A stretch of 5,322 nucleotides of DNA from CAWULT01 sp963923455 (GTDB lineage Bacteria > Acidobacteriota > Vicinamibacteria > Vicinamibacterales > UBA2999). Below the pieces are notes generated by a model, which did not search any database, had not been told where the DNA came from, and saw only the letters and a program-made list of their open reading frames with translations. A program made the translations under genes and the position numbers. This document shows, piece by piece, positions 1 through 5,322 of this stretch; within the stretch, counting starts at the first letter, position 1; every line of letters begins with the position of its first letter. The DNA lies in NCBI GenBank assembly GCA_963923455.1, contig CAWULT010000199.1:1-5322 (forward strand), read 5' to 3'.

Positions 1-874
1 CCTGATCGGTCGTGATCTGGATGAAGTAGTCGTTGCCGCCCTTCGGGATGCCGTAGACCTCCCAGAGCGTCGGCTGGCCCTGCAGGTAGAAGTTCTTCGG
101 CGAACCGCCCCCGAGGATCACGCAGCCGTTCTTCTTCCCGTTCAGGATGAACGCGCAGACCTCGTTGACGTCCTTGTTGGGGTCGATCATCAGCGAGCTG
201 TCGTTCATCAGCTCGTGATACGCGATGTTCATCCCGATCGAGCTGTCGCCGGGCGACGACGTGTAGATGGGCACTCCTGCCGCGGCGGCGGCCGCGAGCA
301 CCGAGTACTCGCGCGACGCGGGATGCCGCTCGAGCAGGTCCTGTCCCAGCGCGTAGTGGAGCTCGGCCGTCGACACGGGGCCGCTCCTGCCCCAGCGCAC
401 GAGGAACTCGCGGACGTAGCTGTCGGTTTCGAGCAACACGGAGGCCGGGAACAGCACGTCGTAGATCCGGATGACGCCCTCGTTGTAGAGCGCCACGTCG
501 TCGACGAACGGCGACCCGCGATGCAGCGTGAAGTTCAACGCGTAGTGCAGGTCGTGATACAGGTTGGCGCCCGTGCTGATCACGAAGTCGACCAGCCCGC
601 GCTCCATCAGCTCCACGACGCAGCCGCCGAGTCCGGCCGGCGTCATCGCGCCGGCGATCGTGAGCGCGATCGTCGTGTCGTGCTCGGGCAGCAGCATCTT
701 GTCGGTGAAGATGCGGCAGGCCTCGCCGAGGCGCGCCGCGTTGAACGCCTGAAATCCCTCGTCGATCAGGTGGCGGATGTCGGGGCTGCCCTTCGGACGG
801 TAATAGCGGATCGGCTTGCCCGACAGGGTCTTCTTGCGGGACTTGCCAGGAGTACCGGGAGCGCGGTGAGGCAT
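1..874 (-). CDS. Deoxyhypusine synthase-like protein, C-terminus cut by window edge
   Basis: Translating the minus strand from the ATG at 874-872 gives 291 codons that stay open to the left edge. The protein matches the deoxyhypusine synthase fold family: FVISTGANLYHDLHY (about 97-111), YTSSPGDSSIGMN (about 204-216), VILGGGSPKNF (about 252-262) and GGNDYFIQITTDQ (about 279-291) correspond to the family's NAD- and spermidine-binding segments. In characterised enzymes the aminobutyl group of spermidine is moved through a catalytic lysine in a later EAVSWGK-type motif. That part lies outside the window, so activity cannot be judged. Bacteria use EF-P and lack eIF5A, so bacterial members are thought to act on other acceptors, for example making homospermidine; the substrate here is unknown. 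No clear Shine-Dalgarno precedes the start, which lies 10 nt after the thpR stop, so coupled translation is plausible. The basic N-terminus (SRKK near 12-15) resembles that of other bacterial members. Family assignment is firm; function is inferred. Confidence 0.93.
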   Translation of the reverse strand, partial: MPHRAPGTPGKSRKKTLSGKPIRYYRPKGSPDIRHLIDEGFQAFNAARLGEACRIFTDKMLLPEHDTTIALTIAGAMTPAGLGGCVVELMERGLVDFVISTGANLYHDLHYALNFTLHRGSPFVDDVALYNEGVIRIYDVLFPASVLLETDSYVREFLVRWGRSGPVSTAELHYALGQDLLERHPASREYSVLAAAAAAGVPIYTSSPGDSSIGMNIAYHELMNDSSLMIDPNKDVNEVCAFILNGKKNGCVILGGGSPKNFYLQGQPTLWEVYGIPKGGNDYFIQITTDQ

Positions 875-884
875 CGCGGCTAGC

Positions 885-1460
885 TTAACGCGGATCCCGC
901 AGCGGTGTCCGTACGCGCGCGACGTACACCGAGCCGGTGGGCGCGAGCCGGCTCTCGTACAACGTGATGCCGTCGACCGGCGTCTGCCGGCCGAACGACG
1001 TTGGCAGCCCCTCGAACAACGCGTCGGGACGAAGGCCGGCGGGCTGCCTGACGCGCCCGAGCGTGACGTGCGGCGTGAACGCCCGGTCTTCGAGCGACAG
1101 GCCCGCCGACGCCAGCCGCGCGCGCACGTGCCGCTCGATCGCGACGAGCGCCTCGCCTCCGGGCGCCACGCCGACCCACAGTACCCGCGGCGCGCCCCGC
1201 ACCGGGAACGCACCCAGCCGTCCGAGCCCCAGGTCGAACGGCGCGACGGGCAGAGGCTCGCGCAGCACCGCCTCGACGGCCGCCACCTGCGCGTCGTCGG
1301 CGTCGCCAATGAACGCGAGGGTGACGTGCATCCGGGAAGGCGCCACCCAGGTGACGCGAGCCCTCGGCGCCAGCCGGCCGCACCGTCGCCGCAGTTCCGC
1401 CACCAGATCCCCGGCCGCCGCTGCGGCCTGCCCGATCTCGACGCCGACGAAGAGCCTCAC
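885..1460 (-). CDS. thpR: RNA 2',3'-cyclic phosphodiesterase (2'-5' RNA ligase family)
   Basis: The 191-residue product is a typical length for ThpR/LigT. Both signature HxTx motifs of the 2H phosphoesterase superfamily are present: HVTL at 45-48, followed by AFIGD, and HVTL at 131-134 within FTPHVTLGRVR. The N-terminus VRLFVGVEI is the usual first beta strand of the family. Known members hydrolyse RNA 2',3'-cyclic phosphate to 2'-phosphate and can ligate tRNA halves through 2'-5' bonds in vitro; the cellular role is poorly defined. The start is taken as GTG at 1460-1458 because a strong GGGGGAG lies 10 nt upstream and the family begins right there. The same frame stays open far upstream, to about 2780, but that extension lies antisense to the sigma-54 regulator and resembles nothing. 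The gene ends in TAA at 887-885, 10 nt before the deoxyhypusine-synthase-like start, so the two probably share a transcript. Confidence 0.93.
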   Translation of the reverse strand: MRLFVGVEIGQAAAAAGDLVAELRRRCGRLAPRARVTWVAPSRMHVTLAFIGDADDAQVAAVEAVLREPLPVAPFDLGLGRLGAFPVRGAPRVLWVGVAPGGEALVAIERHVRARLASAGLSLEDRAFTPHVTLGRVRQPAGLRPDALFEGLPTSFGRQTPVDGITLYESRLAPTGSVYVARVRTPLRDPR

Positions 1461-1470
1461 TGGAACAATT

Positions 1471-1477
1471 CTCCCCC
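1471..1477 (-). promoter_or_regulatory. Ribosome binding site of thpR (decides the GTG start)
   Basis: The minus strand reads GGGGGAG here, 10 nt before the GTG at 1460. It selects this GTG over the long open frame that continues upstream with no other family similarity. Confidence 0.7.
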
Positions 1478-1568
1478 GGCCGGGTCTCGGATCGGGACTC
1501 GGCCCGCCCCGGCGGAGGGCCGACTGTCGCATCCGGAGACATGGGCCGATAGAAGCAGTCGAGTGTCC

Positions 1569-1573
1569 AGAGG
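1569..1573 (+). promoter_or_regulatory. Probable ribosome binding site of the sigma-54 regulator
   Basis: AGAGG sits 4 nt before the GTG at 1578. The spacing is short but usable. An alternative in-frame GTG at 1563 has only a weak AGAAG at 1551-1555 in front of it. The choice changes the protein by five residues and no domain. Confidence 0.45.
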
Positions 1574-1577
1574 TACC

Positions 1578-2936
1578 GTGAACGACATCACTTTCGCGGC
1601 CCAGCGGGCGGCGAGCACCCGACGCGACCCCCAGGAAGACCCGGCCGAAGCCCGGTTCCGCAGCCTCGTGCAGTCCCCGCTGCGCGCGGGCCTGCTGCGC
1701 TTCCTGAACGCCCGCCCGAACGAGTCGTTCGAGGTGGAACTGCTGATGGCCACCTTCGGGCGGATGCGCCTGGACGTCGAGAACTGCCTCGCCGAGCTGG
1801 TCGACTTCGGCGTGGTGCGCCGCATGCCGAGCACGCCGCCCTGCTACGCGGCCGCGCGCCCCGAGCGCGCCAACATCGCCGACCTGCTCGACGCGTTCCT
1901 CGAACGCCGCGCAACCATCAGCACCGAAGACCAGTCGCCGTCCGTGCAGCGGTTCCGCGAGATGATCGGCCGCGACGAGAAGATGCTGATCGTCTTCGAG
2001 TGGATCCGCACGGCCGCCAAGTCGGGCATCTCGGTGCTGATCCTCGGGCCCACCGGATCCGGCAAGGAGGTCGTGGCCCGGATGATCCACGAGCTCAGCG
2101 CGCGCAGCCGTGAGAACTTCCAGGCGGTCAACTGCGCGGCGCTGCCCGACTCGCTGTTCGAATCGGAGATCTTCGGCTACGAGAAGGGCGCCTTCACCGG
2201 CGCCCACGACCGCAAGCCGGGCAAGGTGGAGCTGGCGGACCGCGGCACCCTGTTCCTGGACGAGATTGGGGACCTGTCGCTCGTGGCCCAGGCCAAGCTG
2301 CTGCGCGTGCTGGAGGACCGGCGGTTCGAGCGGCTCGGCGGCCAGCGCTCGATCGAGGTGGATTTCCGCCTGATCTCGGCGACCAACCGCCCGCTCGACC
2401 AGTTCGTGCGCGACGGCCGGTTCCGCGAGGACCTCTACTACCGCGTCAACGCGTTCTCGATCCGCCTGCCCTCGCTGCGCGAGCGCCCCGTGGACATTCC
2501 CGTGCTGGCCAACCGGTTCGTGGCCCGGTACTGCGCGGCCAACGGGCTGCCGCTCGACGGCAAGACGTTCTCGGAGGAGGCGCTCGCCAGGCTGCAGACC
2601 TACCCGTGGCCCGGCAACATCCGCGAGCTCGAGAGTACGGTATCGCGGGCGGCGCTCTCGGCACCGGGCCGCGTCATCCGCGAGGGGGACATCGAGTTCC
2701 TGCACGCCCACGTCAAGGCGACGCCGGCGACCGAGGCCCGCCCGAAGCTGCCGACGCTGCGCGAGGCGGAGCGGGCCCACATCCAGCGCGCGCTCGACAT
2801 GGCGGGGTGGAACAAGAAGGAAGCCGCGCGGCTGCTCGAGATCAGTCGTGGTACGTTGTACCGCAAAATTGTCGAGTACGAACTCGAGCCCGAGACCAAG
2901 GTGTCTCGAAACAGCGCTCCCGAATCTGCACAGTAG
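1578..2936 (+). CDS. Sigma-54-dependent transcriptional activator with N-terminal winged-helix-like domain
   Basis: This 452-residue bacterial enhancer-binding protein starts at GTG 1578. Residues about 33-95 look like a winged helix (SPLRAGLLRFLNARP, a second helix pair, then FGVVRRM) and replace the usual receiver, GAF or PAS sensor. The AAA+ domain spans about 125-365. It has Walker A GPTGSGKE at 157-164, the sigma-54-contacting GAFTGA loop intact at 204-209, Walker B LFLDE ending at 228-229, the RFREDLYYR arginine-finger region at about 281-289, and the sensor II motif WPGNIREL at 344-351. A Fis-type helix-turn-helix lies at about 394-436 (AERAHIQRAL through ISRGTLYRKI). Such proteins bind upstream sites and use ATP hydrolysis to open sigma-54 promoters. 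With no receiver domain or adjacent histidine kinase, the input is unknown. The next gene downstream on the same strand has a sigma-54-like promoter, making it the natural first target. The class is certain; the target is inferred. Confidence 0.95.
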   Translation: MNDITFAAQRAASTRRDPQEDPAEARFRSLVQSPLRAGLLRFLNARPNESFEVELLMATFGRMRLDVENCLAELVDFGVVRRMPSTPPCYAAARPERANIADLLDAFLERRATISTEDQSPSVQRFREMIGRDEKMLIVFEWIRTAAKSGISVLILGPTGSGKEVVARMIHELSARSRENFQAVNCAALPDSLFESEIFGYEKGAFTGAHDRKPGKVELADRGTLFLDEIGDLSLVAQAKLLRVLEDRRFERLGGQRSIEVDFRLISATNRPLDQFVRDGRFREDLYYRVNAFSIRLPSLRERPVDIPVLANRFVARYCAANGLPLDGKTFSEEALARLQTYPWPGNIRELESTVSRAALSAPGRVIREGDIEFLHAHVKATPATEARPKLPTLREAERAHIQRALDMAGWNKKEAARLLEISRGTLYRKIVEYELEPETKVSRNSAPESAQ

Positions 2937-2943
2937 GCCGAAT

Positions 2944-2962
2944 CCCGGTGATTTTCATCGGG
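2944..2962 (+). terminator. Hairpin just after the regulator stop, terminator-like but without U-tract
   Basis: CCCGGTGA and TCATCGGG form an 8-bp stem with one G-U pair and a 3-nt TTT loop, beginning 7 nt after the TAG at 2934-2936. Only two Ts follow, so intrinsic termination would be weak; it may instead protect the 3' end of the mRNA. A smaller perfect inverted repeat, CCGTCC-CA-GGACGG, lies at 2980-2993. Confidence 0.35.
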
Positions 2963-3039
2963 TTCCGCCCCTCCTCGCGCCGTCCCAGGACGGAACACGA
3001 CACGTCAGCCGCTCCTTCGTCATAGCAGTCAGCAGTTTA

Positions 3040-3081
3040 CGCACACCGAGCCCGATCGTCGGTGTGCGGTTCCTGCACACC
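3040..3081. repeat. Three-arm inverted-repeat cluster, candidate activator binding sites
   Basis: CGCACACCGA at 3040-3049 is a perfect inverted repeat of TCGGTGTGCG at 3059-3068, with a 9-nt spacer. The core of the second arm, GGTGTGC at 3061-3067, is again a perfect inverted repeat of GCACACC at 3075-3081, with a 7-nt spacer. The 7-bp core therefore occurs three times in alternating orientation, with centres 20 and 14 bp apart. The dyads lie about 145 and 160 bp upstream of the transcription start predicted for the protease gene, a normal distance for sigma-54 enhancer sites. No T-run follows, so it is not an ordinary terminator. If transcribed, the arms could form alternative hairpins. Confidence 0.65.
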
Positions 3082-3189
3082 TGACGAGGGCCGCCGCGCC
3101 GAAGCGTGAACCACCTCGACGCGGCCCGCCGCGTCCAACGCACTGCCCTGACGTGCTTTAGCCAGCATCGACGACGCCCGCGCCGGCAG

Positions 3190-3205
3190 CGGCAGTGCTT
3201 TTGCG
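3190..3205 (+). promoter_or_regulatory. Candidate sigma-54 (-24/-12) promoter of the protease gene
   Basis: The sequence CGGCAG-TGCTT-TTGCG matches the sigma-54 consensus TGGCAC-N5-TTGCA. The invariant GG (3191-3192) and GC (3203-3204) are separated by exactly 10 nt. Transcription would start near 3215-3217, leaving a leader of only about 5 nt before the ATG at 3221. A sigma-54 activator gene lies directly upstream, which raises the likelihood. The first T of the consensus is C here, and GC-rich DNA can yield such matches by chance, so this remains a prediction. Confidence 0.55.
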
Positions 3206-3220
3206 CTGTCTCTCGTCACG

Positions 3221-5254
3221 ATGACGGCGATCGTTTCCTCCATTCGACGAACTGTTCTGGCCGCGCTGGTGCTGGGTGCCACGGCGCTGCCGGCAGTTGC
3301 ACAGCAGCCCGGCGCGAAGCTGGATGCGGCCCTTCGCGTGCGCGCGCACCAGCTTTCGGGCCGCTCGCGCGTGATCGTGCAGTTCACCCGCGAGCCCGAC
3401 GTGCGCGCGATCGCGGCGGTACGCGGCACGACCCGCCGGTCGCTCGCCGCCATGCGCGCCGAAGTGGCCGATGTCGACAATCTGTCGCTCGCCGCCCTGG
3501 CGGCCGACCCGCGCGTCGCGCGCGTCATGCTCGACCGGCCCGCGTTCGCCACGATGGAGCGGACCGGCCAGGCCATCGGCGCCACGGCCGCGCGCGAGGA
3601 CTTCGGACTCACGGGCCGCGGGATCGGCGTGGCGGTCATCGACTCCGGCATCGCGCCGCACGACGACCTGCAGGGGCGCGGTGGCCGCCGCGTGGTGCAC
3701 TTCGTGGACTTCACCGCAAACGGCCCCCGTGGGGGCTGGGCTTCCGATCGCCAGAGTGACGACTATGGCCACGGCACGCACGTGGCGGGCATCGTCGCCG
3801 GCACCGGGCGCGACTCGAACGGGGCACGCATGGGCATCGCGCCGGGCGCGCACCTGATCGGCCTGAAGGTGCTCGACGCCGACGGGCACGGCTACATCAG
3901 CGACGTGATCGAGGCGATCGACTACGCGGTGGCCCACCGTGACGCGCTGGGCATCCGCGTGATCAACCTGTCGGTGGCCTCCGGCGTGTTCGAGTCGTAC
4001 AAGGCCGACCCTCTCGCGCTGGCTGCGAAGCGCGCCGTCGACGCCGGCATCGTCGTGGTGGCCGCCGCCGGCAATCTCGGCGTCGACGCGAACGGCCGGC
4101 CGCAGTACGGCGGCATCACGTCGCCGGGCAACGCCCCGTGGGTCCTCACGGTTGGCGCGTCGAGCCACAACGGCACGCCCGGCCGCGGCGACGACGGCCT
4201 GGCGCGCTTCAGCTCGCATGGTCCGACGTGGATCGACTTCTCGTCCAAGCCCGACCTGGTGGCCCCCGGTGTGGGCATCGAGTCGCTGGCGGCGGCAGGC
4301 AGCAGTCTCTACTGGTCGCTGCAGGACTACCTGCTCGACGGCGCGCGTCCTGCCTTCGCCAAGCCCTATCTGAGCCTCAGCGGCACCAGCATGGCAGCGC
4401 CGGTGGTGGCCGGCACGGTGGCCTTGCTGCTCGAAGCGAACCCGCACCTGACTCCGAACGCGGTGAAGGCCATCCTGCAGTACACGGCCGAAGTGCTGCC
4501 GGACCAGGGCCCGCTGCAGCAGGGCGCGGGCCTCGTCAACGCGCGGGGCGCCGTCCGGCTGGCCCGCTACTTCGCCCGGCCGGATCTCGGCTTCCCGGAG
4601 CAGCGCGACGCGATCGCCGGCGACACGGTCGCGTGGGCGCGCCACGTCATCTGGGGCAACTACCGCATCACGGGCGGCGTGCCTCTGCCAGGCAGCAACG
4701 CCTGGGCGTCGAACCTCACCTGGGGCGCGATGACCACGTCGACGGGCGCTCCGGTCGTCTGGGGCGCGCAGAGCGATGACAACATCGTCTGGAGCACCGC
4801 GGCCGACGACAACATCGTTTGGAGCACCGCCGCGGGCGACAACATCGTCTGGAGCACCGCCGGCGCCCTCGACGACAACATCGTCTGGAGCACGCGCGAG
4901 GACGAGAACATCGTCTGGAGCACGGCCGCCGACGACAACATCGTCTGGAGCACCGCGGTCGTGCAGAACGTCGTCTGGGGCACCGACTGCGGCGGGCGCA
5001 ACTGCCAGCGCGTGCTCTGGGGCTCGACCCGCAACGGCATCGTCTACGGCGCCGCGAGCGACGGCGACAACATCGTCTGGAGCACGGCGATCGAGGCCGA
5101 GAACATCGTCTGGAGCACCGCCAGCGACGACAACATCGTCTGGAGCACGGCTGCGGACGACAACATCGTTTGGAGCACCGCGATCATCGAGCCCGTGCTG
5201 TGGCCCGGTGTGTCAGCCCCGAGGAGCCCGCGGCTGGTCGCCGCCGGGCAGTGA
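3221..5254 (+). CDS. Secreted S8 family (subtilisin-like) serine protease with C-terminal NIVWST repeats
   Basis: The protein has 677 residues. Residues 1-27 form a signal peptide: SIRR, a hydrophobic stretch to LPAVA, and likely cleavage AVA|QQ. Residues about 50-108 resemble an I9-type propeptide (RVIVQFT through RVARVMLDRPA). The peptidase domain covers about 134-450 with the complete triad: D141 in VAVIDSGI, H184 in GHGTHVAG and S390 in SGTSMAAP. The oxyanion asparagine is N285 in AAAGN. The catalytic part is ordinary and should be active outside the cytoplasm. From about residue 475 to 663 the protein is a chain of Trp-centred repeats with no known catalytic motif. The C-terminus shows no LPXTG, PEP-CTERM or membrane anchor. 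ATG 3221 is the only usable start: in frame, the TGA at 3149 is followed by no other ATG, GTG or TTG. No Shine-Dalgarno is visible, and the predicted promoter leaves almost no leader, so leaderless translation is possible. It lies 284 nt downstream of the sigma-54 activator. Substrate unknown. Confidence 0.95.
   Translation: MTAIVSSIRRTVLAALVLGATALPAVAQQPGAKLDAALRVRAHQLSGRSRVIVQFTREPDVRAIAAVRGTTRRSLAAMRAEVADVDNLSLAALAADPRVARVMLDRPAFATMERTGQAIGATAAREDFGLTGRGIGVAVIDSGIAPHDDLQGRGGRRVVHFVDFTANGPRGGWASDRQSDDYGHGTHVAGIVAGTGRDSNGARMGIAPGAHLIGLKVLDADGHGYISDVIEAIDYAVAHRDALGIRVINLSVASGVFESYKADPLALAAKRAVDAGIVVVAAAGNLGVDANGRPQYGGITSPGNAPWVLTVGASSHNGTPGRGDDGLARFSSHGPTWIDFSSKPDLVAPGVGIESLAAAGSSLYWSLQDYLLDGARPAFAKPYLSLSGTSMAAPVVAGTVALLLEANPHLTPNAVKAILQYTAEVLPDQGPLQQGAGLVNARGAVRLARYFARPDLGFPEQRDAIAGDTVAWARHVIWGNYRITGGVPLPGSNAWASNLTWGAMTTSTGAPVVWGAQSDDNIVWSTAADDNIVWSTAAGDNIVWSTAGALDDNIVWSTREDENIVWSTAADDNIVWSTAVVQNVVWGTDCGGRNCQRVLWGSTRNGIVYGAASDGDNIVWSTAIEAENIVWSTASDDNIVWSTAADDNIVWSTAIIEPVLWPGVSAPRSPRLVAAGQ
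4643..5209 (+). repeat. In-frame tandem array of about 30-nt repeats (NIVWST units) in the protease gene
   Basis: Ten units carry the identical core NIVWST, with AAC codons at 4781, 4811, 4841, 4877, 4907, 4937, 5069, 5102, 5132 and 5162. Most units are 30 nt (10 residues, DNIVWSTAAD-like); some are 33 or 36. Degenerate units flank or interrupt the array: HVIWGN (Trp codon 4652), NLTWGA (4721), PVVWGA (4760), NVVWGT (4976), RVLWGS (5018), NGIVYGA (Tyr codon 5045) and PVLWPG (5201). The core is nearly invariant at DNA level (AACATCGTCTGGAGCAC), the only change being GTT for GTC in the units at 4811 and 5162. That suggests recent duplication or gene conversion. The degenerate outer units with WG in place of WS look like the older form. 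Confidence 0.95.
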
Positions 5255-5258
5255 GGAG
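5253..5258 (+). promoter_or_regulatory. Shine-Dalgarno overlapping the protease stop codon
   Basis: GAGGAG overlaps the TGA at 5252-5254 and lies 6 nt before an ATG at 5265, ideal spacing. It signals a translationally coupled gene downstream of the protease. Confidence 0.6.
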
Positions 5259-5264
5259 TCGGTC

Positions 5265-5322
5265 ATGAGAGCACGAGTCACGATCATCTGGCTGCCCGTC
5301 GCGACGCTGTAGTTCGCGACGG
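5265..5322 (+). pseudogene. Start of a downstream gene interrupted by TAG after 15 codons, or a very short leader ORF
   Basis: The ATG at 5265 has a strong Shine-Dalgarno and begins MRARVTIIWLPVATL, a basic residue pair followed by a hydrophobic run like the beginning of a signal peptide or membrane segment. TAG at 5310-5312 then ends the frame, and the reading would continue FAT before the window edge. A CAG-to-TAG transition, a sequencing error, or a genuine short coupled peptide could each explain it. The region is too short to identify a family or prove that it is broken. Confidence 0.35.

Larger units (their letters stand above)
1461..1577. other. Divergent intergenic spacer between thpR and the sigma-54 regulator
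   Basis: This 117-nt GC-rich stretch must hold the promoters of both the leftward thpR unit and the rightward regulator gene, unless one is transcribed from further away. I see no convincing -35/-10 pair on either strand and no GG-N10-GC sigma-54 element. The inverted-repeat motif GCACACC/GGTGTGC found in front of the protease gene is absent here, so there is no visible sign of autoregulation through that element. Confidence 0.6.

Noticed and set aside
215..883. Plus-strand open frame opposite the deoxyhypusine-synthase-like gene
   Set aside because: The minus strand encodes a clear family match throughout. The plus-strand product is Arg/His/Val-rich with no family signature.
1461..1577. Possible sigma-70 promoters such as GATAGA near 1548 on the plus strand and TGGACA/TATCGG on the minus strand
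   Set aside because: The spacing or match quality is poor (for example a 12-nt spacer for the minus-strand pair), so none was annotated.
1461..2780. Long open minus-strand frame continuous with thpR, which would make a 631-residue protein
   Set aside because: It lies antisense to the well-supported sigma-54 activator and its residues are low-complexity Arg/Ala/Glu-rich with no family motif. A strong Shine-Dalgarno and the family N-terminus place the thpR start at 1460. Long antisense frames are expected in GC-rich coding DNA.
3185..3198. A second GG-N10-GC match overlapping the proposed sigma-54 promoter
   Set aside because: Its -12 region lacks the TTGC context, while the match at 3191-3204 has TTTTGC and better consensus agreement.
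3158..4645. Open minus-strand frame of about 495 codons opposite the protease gene
   Set aside because: It is a codon-position shadow of the protease, Arg/His/Ala/Val-rich, with no recognisable motifs and no plausible ribosome site. The plus-strand frame has the complete catalytic triad and signal peptide.
4660..5040. Antisense frame reading VLQTMLSSAA repeats
   Set aside because: Its periodicity is simply the reverse complement of the NIVWST array. Nothing indicates that it is translated.
4775..5180. Regularly spaced repeats as a possible CRISPR array
   Set aside because: The units are in frame within the protease, the intervening sequence is only about 13-19 nt and itself semi-conserved, and no cas genes are visible.

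Overview
The window is GC-rich bacterial DNA carrying chromosomal-type genes. No mobile elements, RNA genes or CRISPR arrays are visible. Three things point to a soil-type, GC-rich Gram-negative, possibly Acidobacteriota (Vicinamibacteria-like): a bacterial deoxyhypusine-synthase-like gene, an orphan sigma-54 activator, and a secreted subtilase with NIVW-type repeats. This placement is inference from gene content; no taxonomic marker is present.

Layout. On the minus strand, a two-gene unit runs leftward: thpR (885-1460, RNA 2',3'-cyclic phosphodiesterase / 2'-5' RNA ligase family), then 10 nt later a deoxyhypusine-synthase-like gene (874 to beyond the left edge). A 117-nt divergent spacer (1461-1577) separates thpR from a plus-strand sigma-54 enhancer-binding protein (1578-2936). 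This activator has an N-terminal winged-helix-like segment in place of a recognisable sensor, then an intact AAA+ domain with GAFTGA and a Fis-type C-terminal HTH. A 284-nt intergenic region follows (2937-3220). It holds a hairpin just after the regulator stop, a three-arm inverted-repeat cluster (3040-3081) and a good -24/-12 sigma-54 promoter match (3190-3205) directly in front of the next gene.

That gene (3221-5254) encodes a secreted S8 subtilisin-family protease with signal peptide, propeptide and intact Asp/His/Ser triad. Its unusual C-terminus is built from about 14 short Trp-centred repeats, ten of them with the identical core NIVWST. A Shine-Dalgarno overlapping the protease stop codon leads into another start codon (5265), but that frame meets TAG after 15 codons, just before the window ends.

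How the parts may work together. The sigma-54 activator, the inverted repeats about 145-160 bp upstream of the predicted transcription start, and the -24/-12 promoter together look like a self-contained local circuit controlling the repeat-tailed protease. The promoter and repeats are read directly from the sequence; the regulatory link is inference. The thpR/deoxyhypusine-synthase-like pair looks like unrelated housekeeping or polyamine-type metabolism.
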